Counted from the stretch's first letter, positions 15,989-23,141 are shown. The stretch: 30,779 nt of DNA from an uncultured Collinsella sp. (GCA_900539735.1 UQDE01000031.1:1-30779), one strand, 5' to 3'. Numbers and translations: made by a program. The notes: a model not told the origin generated them from the sequence alone.

Positions 15989-16025
15989 AGAGGAGCTGTC
16001 CCGTGCATGGCGGGACAGCCCCTCT
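15989..16025 (-). terminator. Intrinsic terminator of htrA
   Basis: On the minus strand AGAGGGGCTGTCCCG pairs with CGGGACAGCTCCTCT across a 7-base loop with one mismatch and is followed by TTTTCTTATT. It starts 25 bp beyond the htrA stop. Confidence 0.85.
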
Positions 16026-16049
16026 GGCTTCGATCTATGAAGCGGCTCG

Positions 16050-17510
16050 TTAGAAACCCTGACCGTAGCCCTGGCCTTGGCCCTGCTGGCCCAGCAGTTC
16101 CTCCAGGTACTGGCGCAGCTGCTCGTCGGTAATACCGCCGTTGCCGGTGTCAGTCGCGCTGTCGTCCTGCTGCTGGTTCTGCAGCTCCTCGTCGGAGCCC
16201 AGCTCGACCGTGACCTTCTTCTCGTCCTTGCCGCGCATGAGCGTGATCTCGACCTTCTCGCCCACCTCGTGGCTGCGCAGCGCAATGATCAGGCCATCGG
16301 CGCTCGTAATCTCGTCGTCGCCCAGCTTGGTAATGACATCGCCCTCCTGAATGCCGGCCTTGGCGGCAGGACCATCCTCAACGACGCTCGCCACATACGC
16401 GCCGCTATCGGTGCTCAGCTTGTTGGTGCGGGCGTTAAGCGCATTGACGCTCGAAAGCGTAGCTCCCATGTACGGATGCACCGGCGTCTTGCCGTCGATG
16501 ATCTGGTCGGCAATGTTCTTGGCGTAATTGACCGGAATGGCAAAGCCAACACCCGAGCTGGAGCCCGAGTAGCTCTCGATGAGCGAGTTGATGCCCACCA
16601 GCTCACCGTTGTCGTTAACGAGCGCGCCGCCGGAGTTGCCCGGGTTGATGGCGGCATCGGTCTGGATCATGTTGGCATAGATGGTGTTACCGCTGGTAGA
16701 ACTCATGGCCGTGGAGCGATACAGCGCCGACACGATACCCGTGGAGACAGACTGCTCGTTGCCGAACGGCGAGCCGATCGCCATGACCCACTCGCCCACG
16801 TTGAGCTTGGAGGAGTCGCCGATCTCGATCGGCGTGAGCTTGGAGGCGTCGGCGTCCTTGAGCTTGATGACGGCCAGGTCGCTCGAAGCATCGTTGCCCA
16901 CGAACTCGGCCTCGTAGGTGGTGCCGTCGTCCATGGTCACCACGTACTGGTCGTAACCATCGACCACGTGGTTGTTGGTGAGGATGTGGCCCTCGGTATC
17001 GAGCACAACGCCCGAACCGACGCTGCCCGAGCTGTCCGACTCGTCGGCAGACTGCGAAAGCGAGCCATTCTGGCTGCCGCTCGAAGTGGCGGTGATGGAA
17101 ACCACGGAGGGCAATGCCTTGGCAGAAACGGCCTCGGCCAGCGTGGTGTCCTCGGAGTCGATCGTAATCTTTTGCGTCGACGAACCCGAAGCGCCCGCCG
17201 TCACGGCATTCTTGCCGCCACCGATATCGAGCGTGCCACTCATAATGAGCGCGATGACCAGCAAGGCGCCGCAGGCACAGCCGGCGAGTGCCGTAATAAA
17301 GATCGGCAGCTTTTTGGTCTTGGTCTTGACCACCGTGTGCTTGTTCACGACCTGCTGACCGCCCAGCGGCTTGCCGGTCTGCGTGTCGTAGGCCTGCACG
17401 TAGGGAATGTTGCTGTCGGCAGGCGTCGACTCCACCTGCACGCGCGGCTGCTGCTGGGTCTCGCCGGCGTTGCCCGCATCCTGGGGACGCTGGGAATCGT
17501 ACTCGCTCAT
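16050..17510 (-). CDS. Membrane-anchored HtrA/DegP-type serine protease with PDZ domain
   Basis: This encodes 486 residues. A cytoplasmic, Gln/Pro-rich N terminus (1-68) is followed by one membrane helix (about 69-92) and a Ser/Gly-rich linker. The trypsin-like domain (about 125-330) holds the full triad: H181 in LTNNHVV, D211 in SSDLAVI and S293 in NPGNSGGAL. A PDZ domain (about 350-440) binds substrate tails. The C terminus is a Gln/Gly-rich tail. HtrA proteases degrade misfolded exported proteins outside the membrane. The ATG at 17508-17510 has GAAAGGA about 9 bases upstream; a longer frame of 13 extra codons lacks a ribosome site. A strong hairpin in the leader (17540-17563) could be a terminator of the upstream gene or a control element. 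Confidence 0.93.
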   Translation of the reverse strand: MSEYDSQRPQDAGNAGETQQQPRVQVESTPADSNIPYVQAYDTQTGKPLGGQQVVNKHTVVKTKTKKLPIFITALAGCACGALLVIALIMSGTLDIGGGKNAVTAGASGSSTQKITIDSEDTTLAEAVSAKALPSVVSITATSSGSQNGSLSQSADESDSSGSVGSGVVLDTEGHILTNNHVVDGYDQYVVTMDDGTTYEAEFVGNDASSDLAVIKLKDADASKLTPIEIGDSSKLNVGEWVMAIGSPFGNEQSVSTGIVSALYRSTAMSSTSGNTIYANMIQTDAAINPGNSGGALVNDNGELVGINSLIESYSGSSSGVGFAIPVNYAKNIADQIIDGKTPVHPYMGATLSSVNALNARTNKLSTDSGAYVASVVEDGPAAKAGIQEGDVITKLGDDEITSADGLIIALRSHEVGEKVEITLMRGKDEKKVTVELGSDEELQNQQQDDSATDTGNGGITDEQLRQYLEELLGQQGQGQGYGQGF

Positions 17511-17539
17511 AGCTGCGATCCTTTCGTCAAATAACCAAA

Positions 17540-17563
17540 GGCCCGCCAAACATGTGGCGGGCC
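17540..17563 (-). terminator. Strong hairpin between the GlnR-like gene and htrA
   Basis: GGCCCGCC (17540-17547) pairs perfectly with GGCGGGCC (17556-17563) around an 8-base loop. On the minus strand it is followed by TTTGGTTATTT. It lies about 155 bp after the response-regulator stop and 30 bp before the htrA start, so it may terminate the first transcript or act in the htrA leader. Confidence 0.55.
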
Positions 17564-17681
17564 ATCATTGTTCACGTTGAGTTGTACCCCAATATGCGGG
17601 CGCAAGTGTATGAGAACGCAATCTTTTAGGAAGGCTTAAGTTCTGTTGCAGATTCGAGAGGAACCCGCACCTGCGTCAAAG

Positions 17682-17714
17682 CCACTACAAAGGTGCCTGT
17701 CCCCTTTGTAGTGG
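17682..17714. repeat. Family-A palindrome
   Basis: A perfect 12-bp stem pairs CCACTACAAAGG (17682-17693) with CCTTTGTAGTGG (17703-17714). The loop on the minus strand reads GGGACAGGCA. The fifth base pair is T-A where the 3016 copy has C-G, a compensatory change. It begins 4 bp beyond the stop of the GlnR-like gene. No T-run follows. Confidence 0.8.
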
Positions 17715-17718
17715 AAAT

Positions 17719-18381
17719 CTAGTCCTTAAACAGATAGCCCACGCCGCGGACGGTGGTGATGTGTGCCGCGATCTGCGGGCCCACCTTGGAGCGGATGCGT
17801 CGAATGTGCACGTCGACGGTGCGCGTGCCGCCGCAGTACTCAAAGCCCCACACGCGGTGCAGCAGCACCTCGCGGCTGTAGGCGCGGTTGGGGTGCGTCG
17901 CCAAAAAGCTCAGCAGCGAGTACTCCATCAGCGTCAGGTCGATGGGCTCGTCATCGAGCGTCACCTGGTAGGTAGCCAGGTTGATCTCGAGGTTATCGAT
18001 ATTGAGCACATCGTCGGCGGTGACGGTCTCCTCCTCGCCCATCAGGCGCTGCGCACGAGCCTTGAGCTCGTTGGGCGTCGCCGTGGGGCATACAAAGTCG
18101 GCATGCGCGTGATTCGGCAGGCGCAGGGTGCCGAGCGCCTCGTCGTCGACGATCACCAGCATGGGAACGCCGCCGCGATCGTCGAGCCACTTGGCAATCT
18201 GATCGATACGGTCGCTGCGGATGCCGTCGGAATCGAGGATCAGCAGGTCAAAGTCGTGCGCCGCAGTCGGCGAATCGGGGGTGGCCAGGCTCACCTCGAC
18301 ACCCAGGGTGGTCGTCAGGCTGCGGGCAAACTCGTGGAAGCGCGTCGTGCGCGCCATGAACAGGGCACTCTTTTCGGACAT
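17719..18381 (-). CDS. OmpR/PhoB-family winged-helix regulator, GlnR-like
   Basis: This encodes 220 residues. Residues 1-115 are an atypical receiver: the paired acidic residues normally near the N terminus are absent (ALFMARTTRF), though D50 in LLILDSDG remains. Residues about 125-218 are an OmpR-type winged helix with LMEYSLLSFLATHPNR, RVWGFEYCGGTRTVDVHIRR and TTVRGVGYLF. These features, especially the GGTRTVDVH stretch, match actinobacterial GlnR, an orphan regulator of nitrogen genes that works without phosphorylation. The ATG follows GGAGG at a 7-base distance. It lies 50 bp downstream of the GlnA2-like gene with no terminator between, so the two are probably cotranscribed. No sensor kinase gene is nearby. 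Assignment to nitrogen control is inference. Confidence 0.85.
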   Translation of the reverse strand: MSEKSALFMARTTRFHEFARSLTTTLGVEVSLATPDSPTAAHDFDLLILDSDGIRSDRIDQIAKWLDDRGGVPMLVIVDDEALGTLRLPNHAHADFVCPTATPNELKARAQRLMGEEETVTADDVLNIDNLEINLATYQVTLDDEPIDLTLMEYSLLSFLATHPNRAYSREVLLHRVWGFEYCGGTRTVDVHIRRIRSKVGPQIAAHITTVRGVGYLFKD

Positions 18382-18431
18382 ATCAGCCTCCAAAGAAATG
18401 AGCTCAATCGTACTGGGACTAGCCAGCGCGA

Positions 18432-19769
18432 TTAGGAGTTCGCCAGGTAGTGCTTGATCTCCCACTGGGTGATCGTGGACTCAAACTTATGCCACTCGTC
18501 GCGCTTCTTTTTAAGGAAGAAGCTGTGGATGTGCTCGCCGAGGGCATCCTTCATAAACTGCGAGTCCTCAAACACGTCGAGTGCCTCTTTGAGCGAGCGC
18601 GGCAGCGGCGTGTAGCCGGCCTCGACCATCTGACGGTCGGTAAGCTTGAGCGTCTCGGCAGTTGCCTCGGGCGGGAGTTCCAGCTTGCGCTCGATGCCGT
18701 CCAGACCGGCCGCTAGCGTGACGGCGTTGACCAGGTACGGGTTGGCCATGGGGTCGGGGCTGCGCAGCTCGATGCGCGTGGACAGCTGCTTGCCGGGCTT
18801 GTAGACCGGGATGCGGACCATGCTCGCGCGGTTGCGCAGGCCCCACGTGGCGTACTGCGGCACGGAGTCGCCACCCGTGGTGATGCGCTTATACGAGTTG
18901 ACCGTGGGGTTAGTGATAGCGCTGATCTCGCGCGCGTGCGCCAGGATGCCGGCCATGTAGTGCTTGGCGATATCGGAGAGATGGTACTTCTCGTCATCCT
19001 CGCCCCAAAAGACGTTGTTGCCGTCGTGGTCGAACAGCGACTGGCACAGGAACATAGCACTGCCATCCTCACCCGCCAACGGCTTGGGCATAAAGGAGGC
19101 GTGGCAACCGCTCTCGTAGGCCTGCTGCTTAATGATGAGCTTGGCCGTGGTGATGGCGTCGGACATGCTCAGGGCCTCGGCATGGCGCAGGCTCATACCG
19201 TGCTGCGAGCGACCGGCAGCGTGGAAGGTGTACTCCACGGGCACGGACATCTTCTCGAGCGTGAGGACCGTGTTGCGACGCAGGTCGCGAGCGGCATCGC
19301 TCACCGAAAGATCGAAGTAGCCCACGTTGTCGAGCGGCTCGGGGGTGTGCTCGTCGGGGAAGTAGTAATACTCCAGCTCGGCACCCACATTGAGCAGGTA
19401 GCCGGCCTTCTCGGCCTTGCGGAACATGCGGCGCAGAGCATCGCGCGGATCGCCAGCAAACGGCTTGCGATCGGGAGTGCACACGTCGCAGAACACGCGG
19501 GCGACGCCGTTGTGGCTCGGGCGCCACGGCAGGATCTGGAAGGTCGAAGCATCGGGGAACGCCAGCATGTCGGCTTCCTCGGGCGTGGCAAAGCCCTCGA
19601 TAGCGGAGCCGTCAAAGCCAATACCCTCCTCAAAAGCGACCTCGAGGTCCTCGGGGCTAATGGCAAAGTTCTTGAGGCGGCCGAGAATGTCGACAAACCA
19701 CAGACGAACAAAGCGGATGTCACGCTGCTCTACGGAGCGGAGTACGTAATCGATGTTCTGCTGGTTCAT
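18432..19769 (-). CDS. glnA: Type I glutamine synthetase family protein, GlnA2-like, with altered metal site
   Basis: This encodes 445 residues, full length for GSI-alpha enzymes and without an adenylylation loop. The start (YVLRSVEQRDIRFVRLWF, then GIGFDGSAIEGF) strongly resembles Mycobacterium GlnA2. Conserved elements include E131 and E133 (GAELEYYYF), NPTVNSYKRI, the NR pair in GLRNRASMVRIP, and E334/R336 in RIELRSPDP. Three metal ligands are missing by comparison with the family: the two Glu of EGAPGQQEI are A184 and G191 (HAAGRSQHGM), and the His of GSGMH/GSAMH is F240. The flap segment GGEAP reads GGDSVP. The feedback-inhibition Arg of Bacillus GlnA (IEGFVR) is Thr62. The fold is certain, but glutamine synthetase activity is doubtful. 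RBS AGGGGAG lies 5 bases before the ATG. A GlnR-like gene follows 50 bp downstream. Confidence 0.88.
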   Translation of the reverse strand: MNQQNIDYVLRSVEQRDIRFVRLWFVDILGRLKNFAISPEDLEVAFEEGIGFDGSAIEGFATPEEADMLAFPDASTFQILPWRPSHNGVARVFCDVCTPDRKPFAGDPRDALRRMFRKAEKAGYLLNVGAELEYYYFPDEHTPEPLDNVGYFDLSVSDAARDLRRNTVLTLEKMSVPVEYTFHAAGRSQHGMSLRHAEALSMSDAITTAKLIIKQQAYESGCHASFMPKPLAGEDGSAMFLCQSLFDHDGNNVFWGEDDEKYHLSDIAKHYMAGILAHAREISAITNPTVNSYKRITTGGDSVPQYATWGLRNRASMVRIPVYKPGKQLSTRIELRSPDPMANPYLVNAVTLAAGLDGIERKLELPPEATAETLKLTDRQMVEAGYTPLPRSLKEALDVFEDSQFMKDALGEHIHSFFLKKKRDEWHKFESTITQWEIKHYLANS

Positions 19770-19834
19770 GTCGCTCCCCTTTCTTTCGGGCGGGTTTCGA
19801 CTGGTCTATATCGCAGATACTATCGCAGAAAAAT

Positions 19835-19850
19835 GTTTCCGCAGGGTTAA
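19835..19850 (-). promoter_or_regulatory. Candidate GlnR box upstream of glnA
   Basis: On the minus strand TTAAC-N6-GAAAC matches the known actinobacterial GlnR consensus gTnAc-N6-GaAAc except at the first base. It lies about 66-81 bp upstream of the glnA start. Only one a-b pair is seen clearly; a further GTTAC/GTCAC pair upstream has the wrong spacing. Confidence 0.35.
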
Positions 19851-19902
19851 AGCATATCAAGCGCTCAAAAAACGTGCGAGGGCGGGTGACGATGGCAAGT
19901 AA

Positions 19903-20274
19903 CTAACGCTCGGATTCGGAGACAATTTGCCTACAGGCTCGTTCCAGTGCGGGAAACTCCATCGTCACTGCATCCCAAACAACCAAGCGGTCGACATTGC
20001 CGTAATCATGCGCAAGATAATTTCTCATGCCGATAATTCCACGCCACTCAATTTCGGGATGAAGACGCTGCGAGCGCTCCGACAGCTTGCCCGCTTCTTC
20101 CGTCACCCTAAGCGCACACATCAAAAGGGAGTCCGCCAACGCCCTCGTCCGCACATCATTCGCATGCAGAAACTGGTCCTCGGTGATATCAAAAGCCTTG
20201 ATGCGCTCGTTCGTTTCGAAGATAGCCTCCAAGACCTCTTGCGCGCGAAGGCTGTCTGACTTACGCGCGATCAT
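19903..20274 (-). CDS. HepT-like ribonuclease toxin (DUF86)
   Basis: This encodes a 123-residue all-helical protein of the HEPN/HepT family. The catalytic RX4HXY motif is RNYLAHDY (R84, H89, Y91). HepT toxins cut RNA and are silenced when the partner MntA nucleotidyltransferase adds AMP to the tyrosine of this motif. The ATG at 20272-20274 follows GGAG at about 9 bases. It overlaps the end of the upstream MNT gene by 14 bp, the usual arrangement of the pair. A TTG two codons upstream is also open. Toxin activity was inferred from the intact motif and the partner. Confidence 0.85.
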   Translation of the reverse strand: MIARKSDSLRAQEVLEAIFETNERIKAFDITEDQFLHANDVRTRALADSLLMCALRVTEEAGKLSERSQRLHPEIEWRGIIGMRNYLAHDYGNVDRLVVWDAVTMEFPALERACRQIVSESER

Positions 20275-20755
20275 AAACAATCACTCCTTCGCGCTCGATT
20301 GCCGCGGCAAGATCGCTATCAAGATGATCACTCGAGACGAGGTCAACCTGCCTTCCAGTTTCTTTGCGCACCGCCTCACCAAACGCCGACAACGCGAAAA
20401 GACCAAAGCCATGCTCGCGATCGACCTCGAGACGCAAATCGATATCGCTATCGACACGCGCCTCACCACGGGCATACGAGCCAAAAAGGACCACGGTTTT
20501 GATGGCGGGAATCGGGCTGGCCGCCTCGCGGACGGCGGACTCAATCTGAGCAATATCCAAAATGTCTGCAACGACGTTTTCGCTCGCTTGGTTTTTACCA
20601 AGTGAAGGAACAAACGGCAGCGAACGCTCGCGCAGCATCTGCCTCATAAACATATTGACCGCAACAGACGAAGTCATGCCGAGTTCTTCGCATAGCTCGG
20701 CAAATGAATCTTTAATTGACGAGTCCACTCGCACACTCAGTACAGACGCAGCCAT
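20261..20755 (-). CDS. DinJ/RelB-like domain fused to MNT nucleotidyltransferase (antitoxin)
   Basis: This encodes 164 residues with two parts. Residues 1-50 (SVRVDSSIKDSFAELCEELG, then SVAVNMFMRQMLRERSLPF) are a ribbon-helix-helix domain of the RelB/DinJ antitoxin type. Residues about 60-164 are a minimal nucleotidyltransferase with the GSX10DXD motif (G92, S93, D104, D106). MNT proteins AMPylate and inactivate HepT. The usual MNT antitoxin has no DNA-binding part, so this fusion gives neutralisation and probably autoregulation in one chain. The ATG follows a perfect AGGAGG at 5 bases. The palindrome GACATTGTC at 20771-20779, just upstream, is a possible operator. The toxin gene overlaps the 3' end. 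Confidence 0.88.
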   Translation of the reverse strand: MAASVLSVRVDSSIKDSFAELCEELGMTSSVAVNMFMRQMLRERSLPFVPSLGKNQASENVVADILDIAQIESAVREAASPIPAIKTVVLFGSYARGEARVDSDIDLRLEVDREHGFGLFALSAFGEAVRKETGRQVDLVSSDHLDSDLAAAIEREGVIVYDRA

Positions 20756-20770
20756 GGATACCTCCTGTAT

Positions 20771-20779
20771 GACATTGTC
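20771..20779. promoter_or_regulatory. Candidate operator of the MNT-HepT operon
   Basis: GACATTGTC is a perfect 9-base palindrome located between an AT-rich -10-like stretch (GATAATATATAG on the minus strand) and the AGGAGG ribosome site. RHH antitoxins typically bind such short palindromes in their own promoters. Position and symmetry are the only support. Confidence 0.35.
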
Positions 20780-20797
20780 TATATATTATCACACAGG

Positions 20798-21820
20798 CTA
20801 GCGTGAGGTTGAGGCGCGGTGTTCGATATGGCCGGGGATCTCGATGCGCTTAGGCGCCAGTCTTGCTGCCTCGCCTACCGTGGTGGTGACGACGTCGATG
20901 CGCTCGGACAGGCGCTCGACCACGCGCTCGGCAATTGCCTGGGTGTCCTGCGCGGCTGTAGTCACGCCGCCAAAGAGCACGTGGTTCCAGGGATAGTCAT
21001 CGAACGTCGCGATCTTTAGGCCCGCCGGCAGCGAGGGGCCAAGCTGGGCCAGCGCCTCGGTCAAGCGCAAAAAGACCAAACCGTTGACGGCGATAAGGCC
21101 GAGCTTTTTACCTGCGTAATCGCGGATGGTCTCGTCCAAGCGGCCGACGCCCGAGGCGCCACCATCGGCCAGGGTGACGACCTCGCCCGCAAGGCCGCGT
21201 CGCGAAAGCTCGTCGGCAAAGGCCTCGGCACGCTCGCGACGCACGGGGCTGTCGTCGCTTGCCTCGGTGAGCAGGCACAGGCGCTCGCTGCCCGCAGCGG
21301 CCAAGGCGTCTACCAAGCCGGCGACCAGCTCACGGTTGTTAGATGTCACCAGATCGACACCGCCGTCGGCAACATCGCGGTCGAGCAGCACAACGGGCAG
21401 GCGCCCCGCTGCCGCGACGATCGCCTCGTCATTGCCTCCGCAGGTGTTGACGACCAGGCCGTCCACGCCCGCATCGATAAGTCTGGTAAGCGATTCGGCC
21501 TCCTTGGCGGAGTCGTTGCCGCTAATGGCCGTCATGAGCGAGCAGCCGCGTGCGGCGGCGCTGGCGGAAAGCCCCTCGAGCATGGCGCTCGAGAACGGGT
21601 TGGCGATGTCGGCCAGGATCACGCCGATGAGGTTGGTGCGCGAGCTGCGCAGGTTGCGTGCGGCGGCGCGGGGACGATAGCCCGTACGCTCGATGACCTC
21701 GGCGATGCGGGCGCGGGTCTCCTCGGTCATCTGACCGGGACGGTTGTTGAGGTAGCGCGAAACGGTGGCCGGGCTCACGCCCGCCTCGGCGGCAATGTCT
21801 TTGATTCTCATCTGCGCCAT
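20798..21820 (-). CDS. LacI-family transcriptional regulator
   Basis: This encodes 340 residues. The N-terminal helix-turn-helix and hinge are canonical (MRIKDIAAEAGVSPATVSRY, then GYRPRAAARNLRS). The remaining 275 residues are a periplasmic-binding-protein-like sensor (LIGVILADIANPFSS, VDGLVVNTCG, LLDRDVADG, IATFDDYPW). It probably represses a sugar or sugar-acid gene set, but no such genes are in the window, so the effector is unknown. The ATG at 21818-21820 was preferred (CGGGGTG about 4 bases upstream); an ATG four codons later (MRIKDI) is an alternative. The gene stands downstream of a GntR-type regulator, separated by a bidirectional terminator. Confidence 0.88.
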   Translation of the reverse strand: MAQMRIKDIAAEAGVSPATVSRYLNNRPGQMTEETRARIAEVIERTGYRPRAAARNLRSSRTNLIGVILADIANPFSSAMLEGLSASAAARGCSLMTAISGNDSAKEAESLTRLIDAGVDGLVVNTCGGNDEAIVAAAGRLPVVLLDRDVADGGVDLVTSNNRELVAGLVDALAAAGSERLCLLTEASDDSPVRRERAEAFADELSRRGLAGEVVTLADGGASGVGRLDETIRDYAGKKLGLIAVNGLVFLRLTEALAQLGPSLPAGLKIATFDDYPWNHVLFGGVTTAAQDTQAIAERVVERLSERIDVVTTTVGEAARLAPKRIEIPGHIEHRASTSR

Positions 21821-21892
21821 GGCGCACCCCGTTTCCCCATTGTCGGCAGCCTGAGCCATTTTAGGCATTTTTTTAAAAATCTCGCTTGCAAA

Positions 21893-21912
21893 ACGCTGTA
21901 GGTGAGCAGCGT
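21893..21912. terminator. Bidirectional terminator after the GntR gene
   Basis: ACGCTG (21893-21898) pairs with CAGCGT (21907-21912). An A-run precedes and a TTTTTT run follows on the plus strand, so the hairpin can end minus-strand transcripts from the GntR gene 35 bp upstream. Confidence 0.6.
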
Positions 21913-21946
21913 CGTTTTTTGCGTCTCGAGCAGATGCGATGATGGG

Positions 21947-22639
21947 CTAGATAGACGAGTCTTTAGGCAGCTCAAAATAGTCGGGATGCAAGGCGATAAC
22001 CGGGCCCTGCTCCTCGGGCATCAGGTGCAAGTGCGTCTCTGCCAGATAACTCGCCGCATCGGTATCGCCCCTCTTAATGGCCTCGAGAATCCGGCGATGC
22101 TGCCGACGAATCGGCTCCCAATCCAGATCCTGCGACACCATACGCAACCAGTTGTATCGCTCAAAATGCGTGTTGATGCTCTTCATCCAATCCCACAACA
22201 TGTGACGACCGGCAATTTCAAAACATGTCTCATGGAACAGGTTATCCAGGTCAAAGAAACGGCGCGTTTCGCCATGGTCGAGCGACTCGGACTCGGTAAG
22301 AATCTGCTCAAGCCGCTGCTTTTGCTCGGGCGAGGCGGCCGAACAGCATTTAATAAGCACGCTTCTCTCGAGCTTCTCGCGCAAAAAGCAGGCGTTTTCG
22401 GCGCGTTCCATGCTGATCTTAGAGACGTAGGTGCCGCTTTTGGGACGCGTTTCCACCAGCTCCTGCTCACGCAGGCGCACAAAGGATTCGCGAATGGGCG
22501 TGCGCCCGATTCCCGTCTCCTTTTCCAGACCAATCGCCGAAAGGCGCGTGCCGGGCTTGAGCTCGGCATAGATAATCTTGGAGCGCAATGCGTTGTACGC
22601 CTGATCTTGCAAGCTCTGATAATGCTGGTGTTGTTCCAT
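21947..22639 (-). CDS. GntR-family regulator with FCD domain
   Basis: This encodes 230 residues. Residues 8-75 are a GntR winged helix (QDQAYNALRSKIIYAELKPG, then RTPIRESFVRLREQELVETRPKSGTYV). The C-terminal helical FCD domain (about 85-215) carries the expected metal/ligand residues in FDLDNLFHETCFEIAG and in the later HRRILEAI and ETHLH stretches. FCD regulators commonly sense organic acids or sugar acids. The ATG at 22637-22639 has GAGGG about 6 bases upstream. No target operon is adjacent, so the regulated pathway is unknown; pairing with the downstream LacI gene may be coincidental. Confidence 0.88.
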   Translation of the reverse strand: MEQHQHYQSLQDQAYNALRSKIIYAELKPGTRLSAIGLEKETGIGRTPIRESFVRLREQELVETRPKSGTYVSKISMERAENACFLREKLERSVLIKCCSAASPEQKQRLEQILTESESLDHGETRRFFDLDNLFHETCFEIAGRHMLWDWMKSINTHFERYNWLRMVSQDLDWEPIRRQHRRILEAIKRGDTDAASYLAETHLHLMPEEQGPVIALHPDYFELPKDSSI

Positions 22640-22784
22640 AAAGCCCTCGGATGAAGCTCACGGTTTGTCGAATATCACCACGTAATACTATCGCATCGAC
22701 ACGCCCCAGCTCCCAATCAGTCTTTTTGGGACGGGGTTCTTTTGGCTACCCTGACCCGCAGATCGGCCCCCTTGCCACAAAAGT

Positions 22785-22922
22785 GGCCTATCTACTACGT
22801 TAACACGGATAGCCTCGACCATACCGAAAACCGTGAAAACAAAACCGCAGGTAGACAGCTTGTCGATTTTCGAAAAAGCCGACTATGGTTGACCCCTGCG
22901 GCTTAAACGTAGTAGATAGGCC
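22785..22922. repeat. 138-bp element with 17-bp perfect inverted ends
   Basis: GGCCTATCTACTACGTT (22785-22801) is exactly repeated in inverse at 22906-22922. Inside, TCGACCATA (22815-22823) can pair with TATGGTTGA (22884-22892) and CCGCAGG (22845-22851) with CCTGCGG (22895-22901); these two pairings cross each other, which would be a pseudoknot or two alternative folds. It has no open frame. It may be a MITE or a structured RNA. Confidence 0.55.
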
Positions 22923-23060
22923 CTATTCGTGGCACAGCACTACTCCATCCCAAATTGGCACCCCGAGCCCTCGTGAGTTGCCAACAAGCTGTTCGCCCAG
23001 CGCTTTATCCGCGCGGCATTTGGAAAATAGCACCACCGCAAAACCCGCAAGTAGCGCTTA

Positions 23061-23120
23061 CTTTGCTATATCTCACTATACTTTGCTATATCTTGCTATA
23101 CTTTGCTATATCTTGCTATA
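23061..23120. repeat. Six phased decamers upstream of the AAA ATPase
   Basis: Six tandem 10-bp units (CTTTGCTATA or TCTTGCTATA, the second unit TCTCACTATA) run without gaps up to 22 bp before the ATPase start. Units 1, 3 and 5 are identical, as are 4 and 6, so a 20-bp higher-order period is visible. One helical turn per unit suggests cooperative binding of a regulator, possibly the ATPase itself through its winged helix. Confidence 0.85.
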
Positions 23121-23141
23121 TCTTGAGCAAAGGTGGCTCAC

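Larger units (their letters stand above)
15604..16049. other. Intergenic gap holding a MITE-like element and a terminator
   Basis: No coding sequence is seen. The first 108 bp are the ligA leader. 15712-15914 is an AT-richer element with 29-bp perfect terminal inverted repeats. 15989-16025 is the terminator of the htrA gene. Confidence 0.6.
22640..23141. other. Intergenic gap with structured repeats
   Basis: No gene is supported in these 502 bp between the divergent GntR gene and the AAA ATPase. It holds a degenerate GGGACGGG-type sequence (about 22722-22747), the 138-bp inverted-repeat element (22785-22922) and the phased decamer array (23061-23120). The rest shows nothing recognisable. Confidence 0.5.

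Noticed and set aside
18432..19769. Frameshift as explanation for the missing metal ligands in the GS homologue
   Set aside because: Flanking conserved blocks stay in frame and at the same distances, so the substitutions at A184, G191 and F240 are true replacements.
23061..23120. CRISPR array
   Set aside because: Units are 10 bp and contiguous with no spacers, and no cas gene is present.
23005..23130. Hydrophobic repeat peptide read from the decamer array
   Set aside because: The Leu/Tyr/Ile-rich translation is simply the decamer read as codons; it lacks its own start signals and overlaps the ATPase start.
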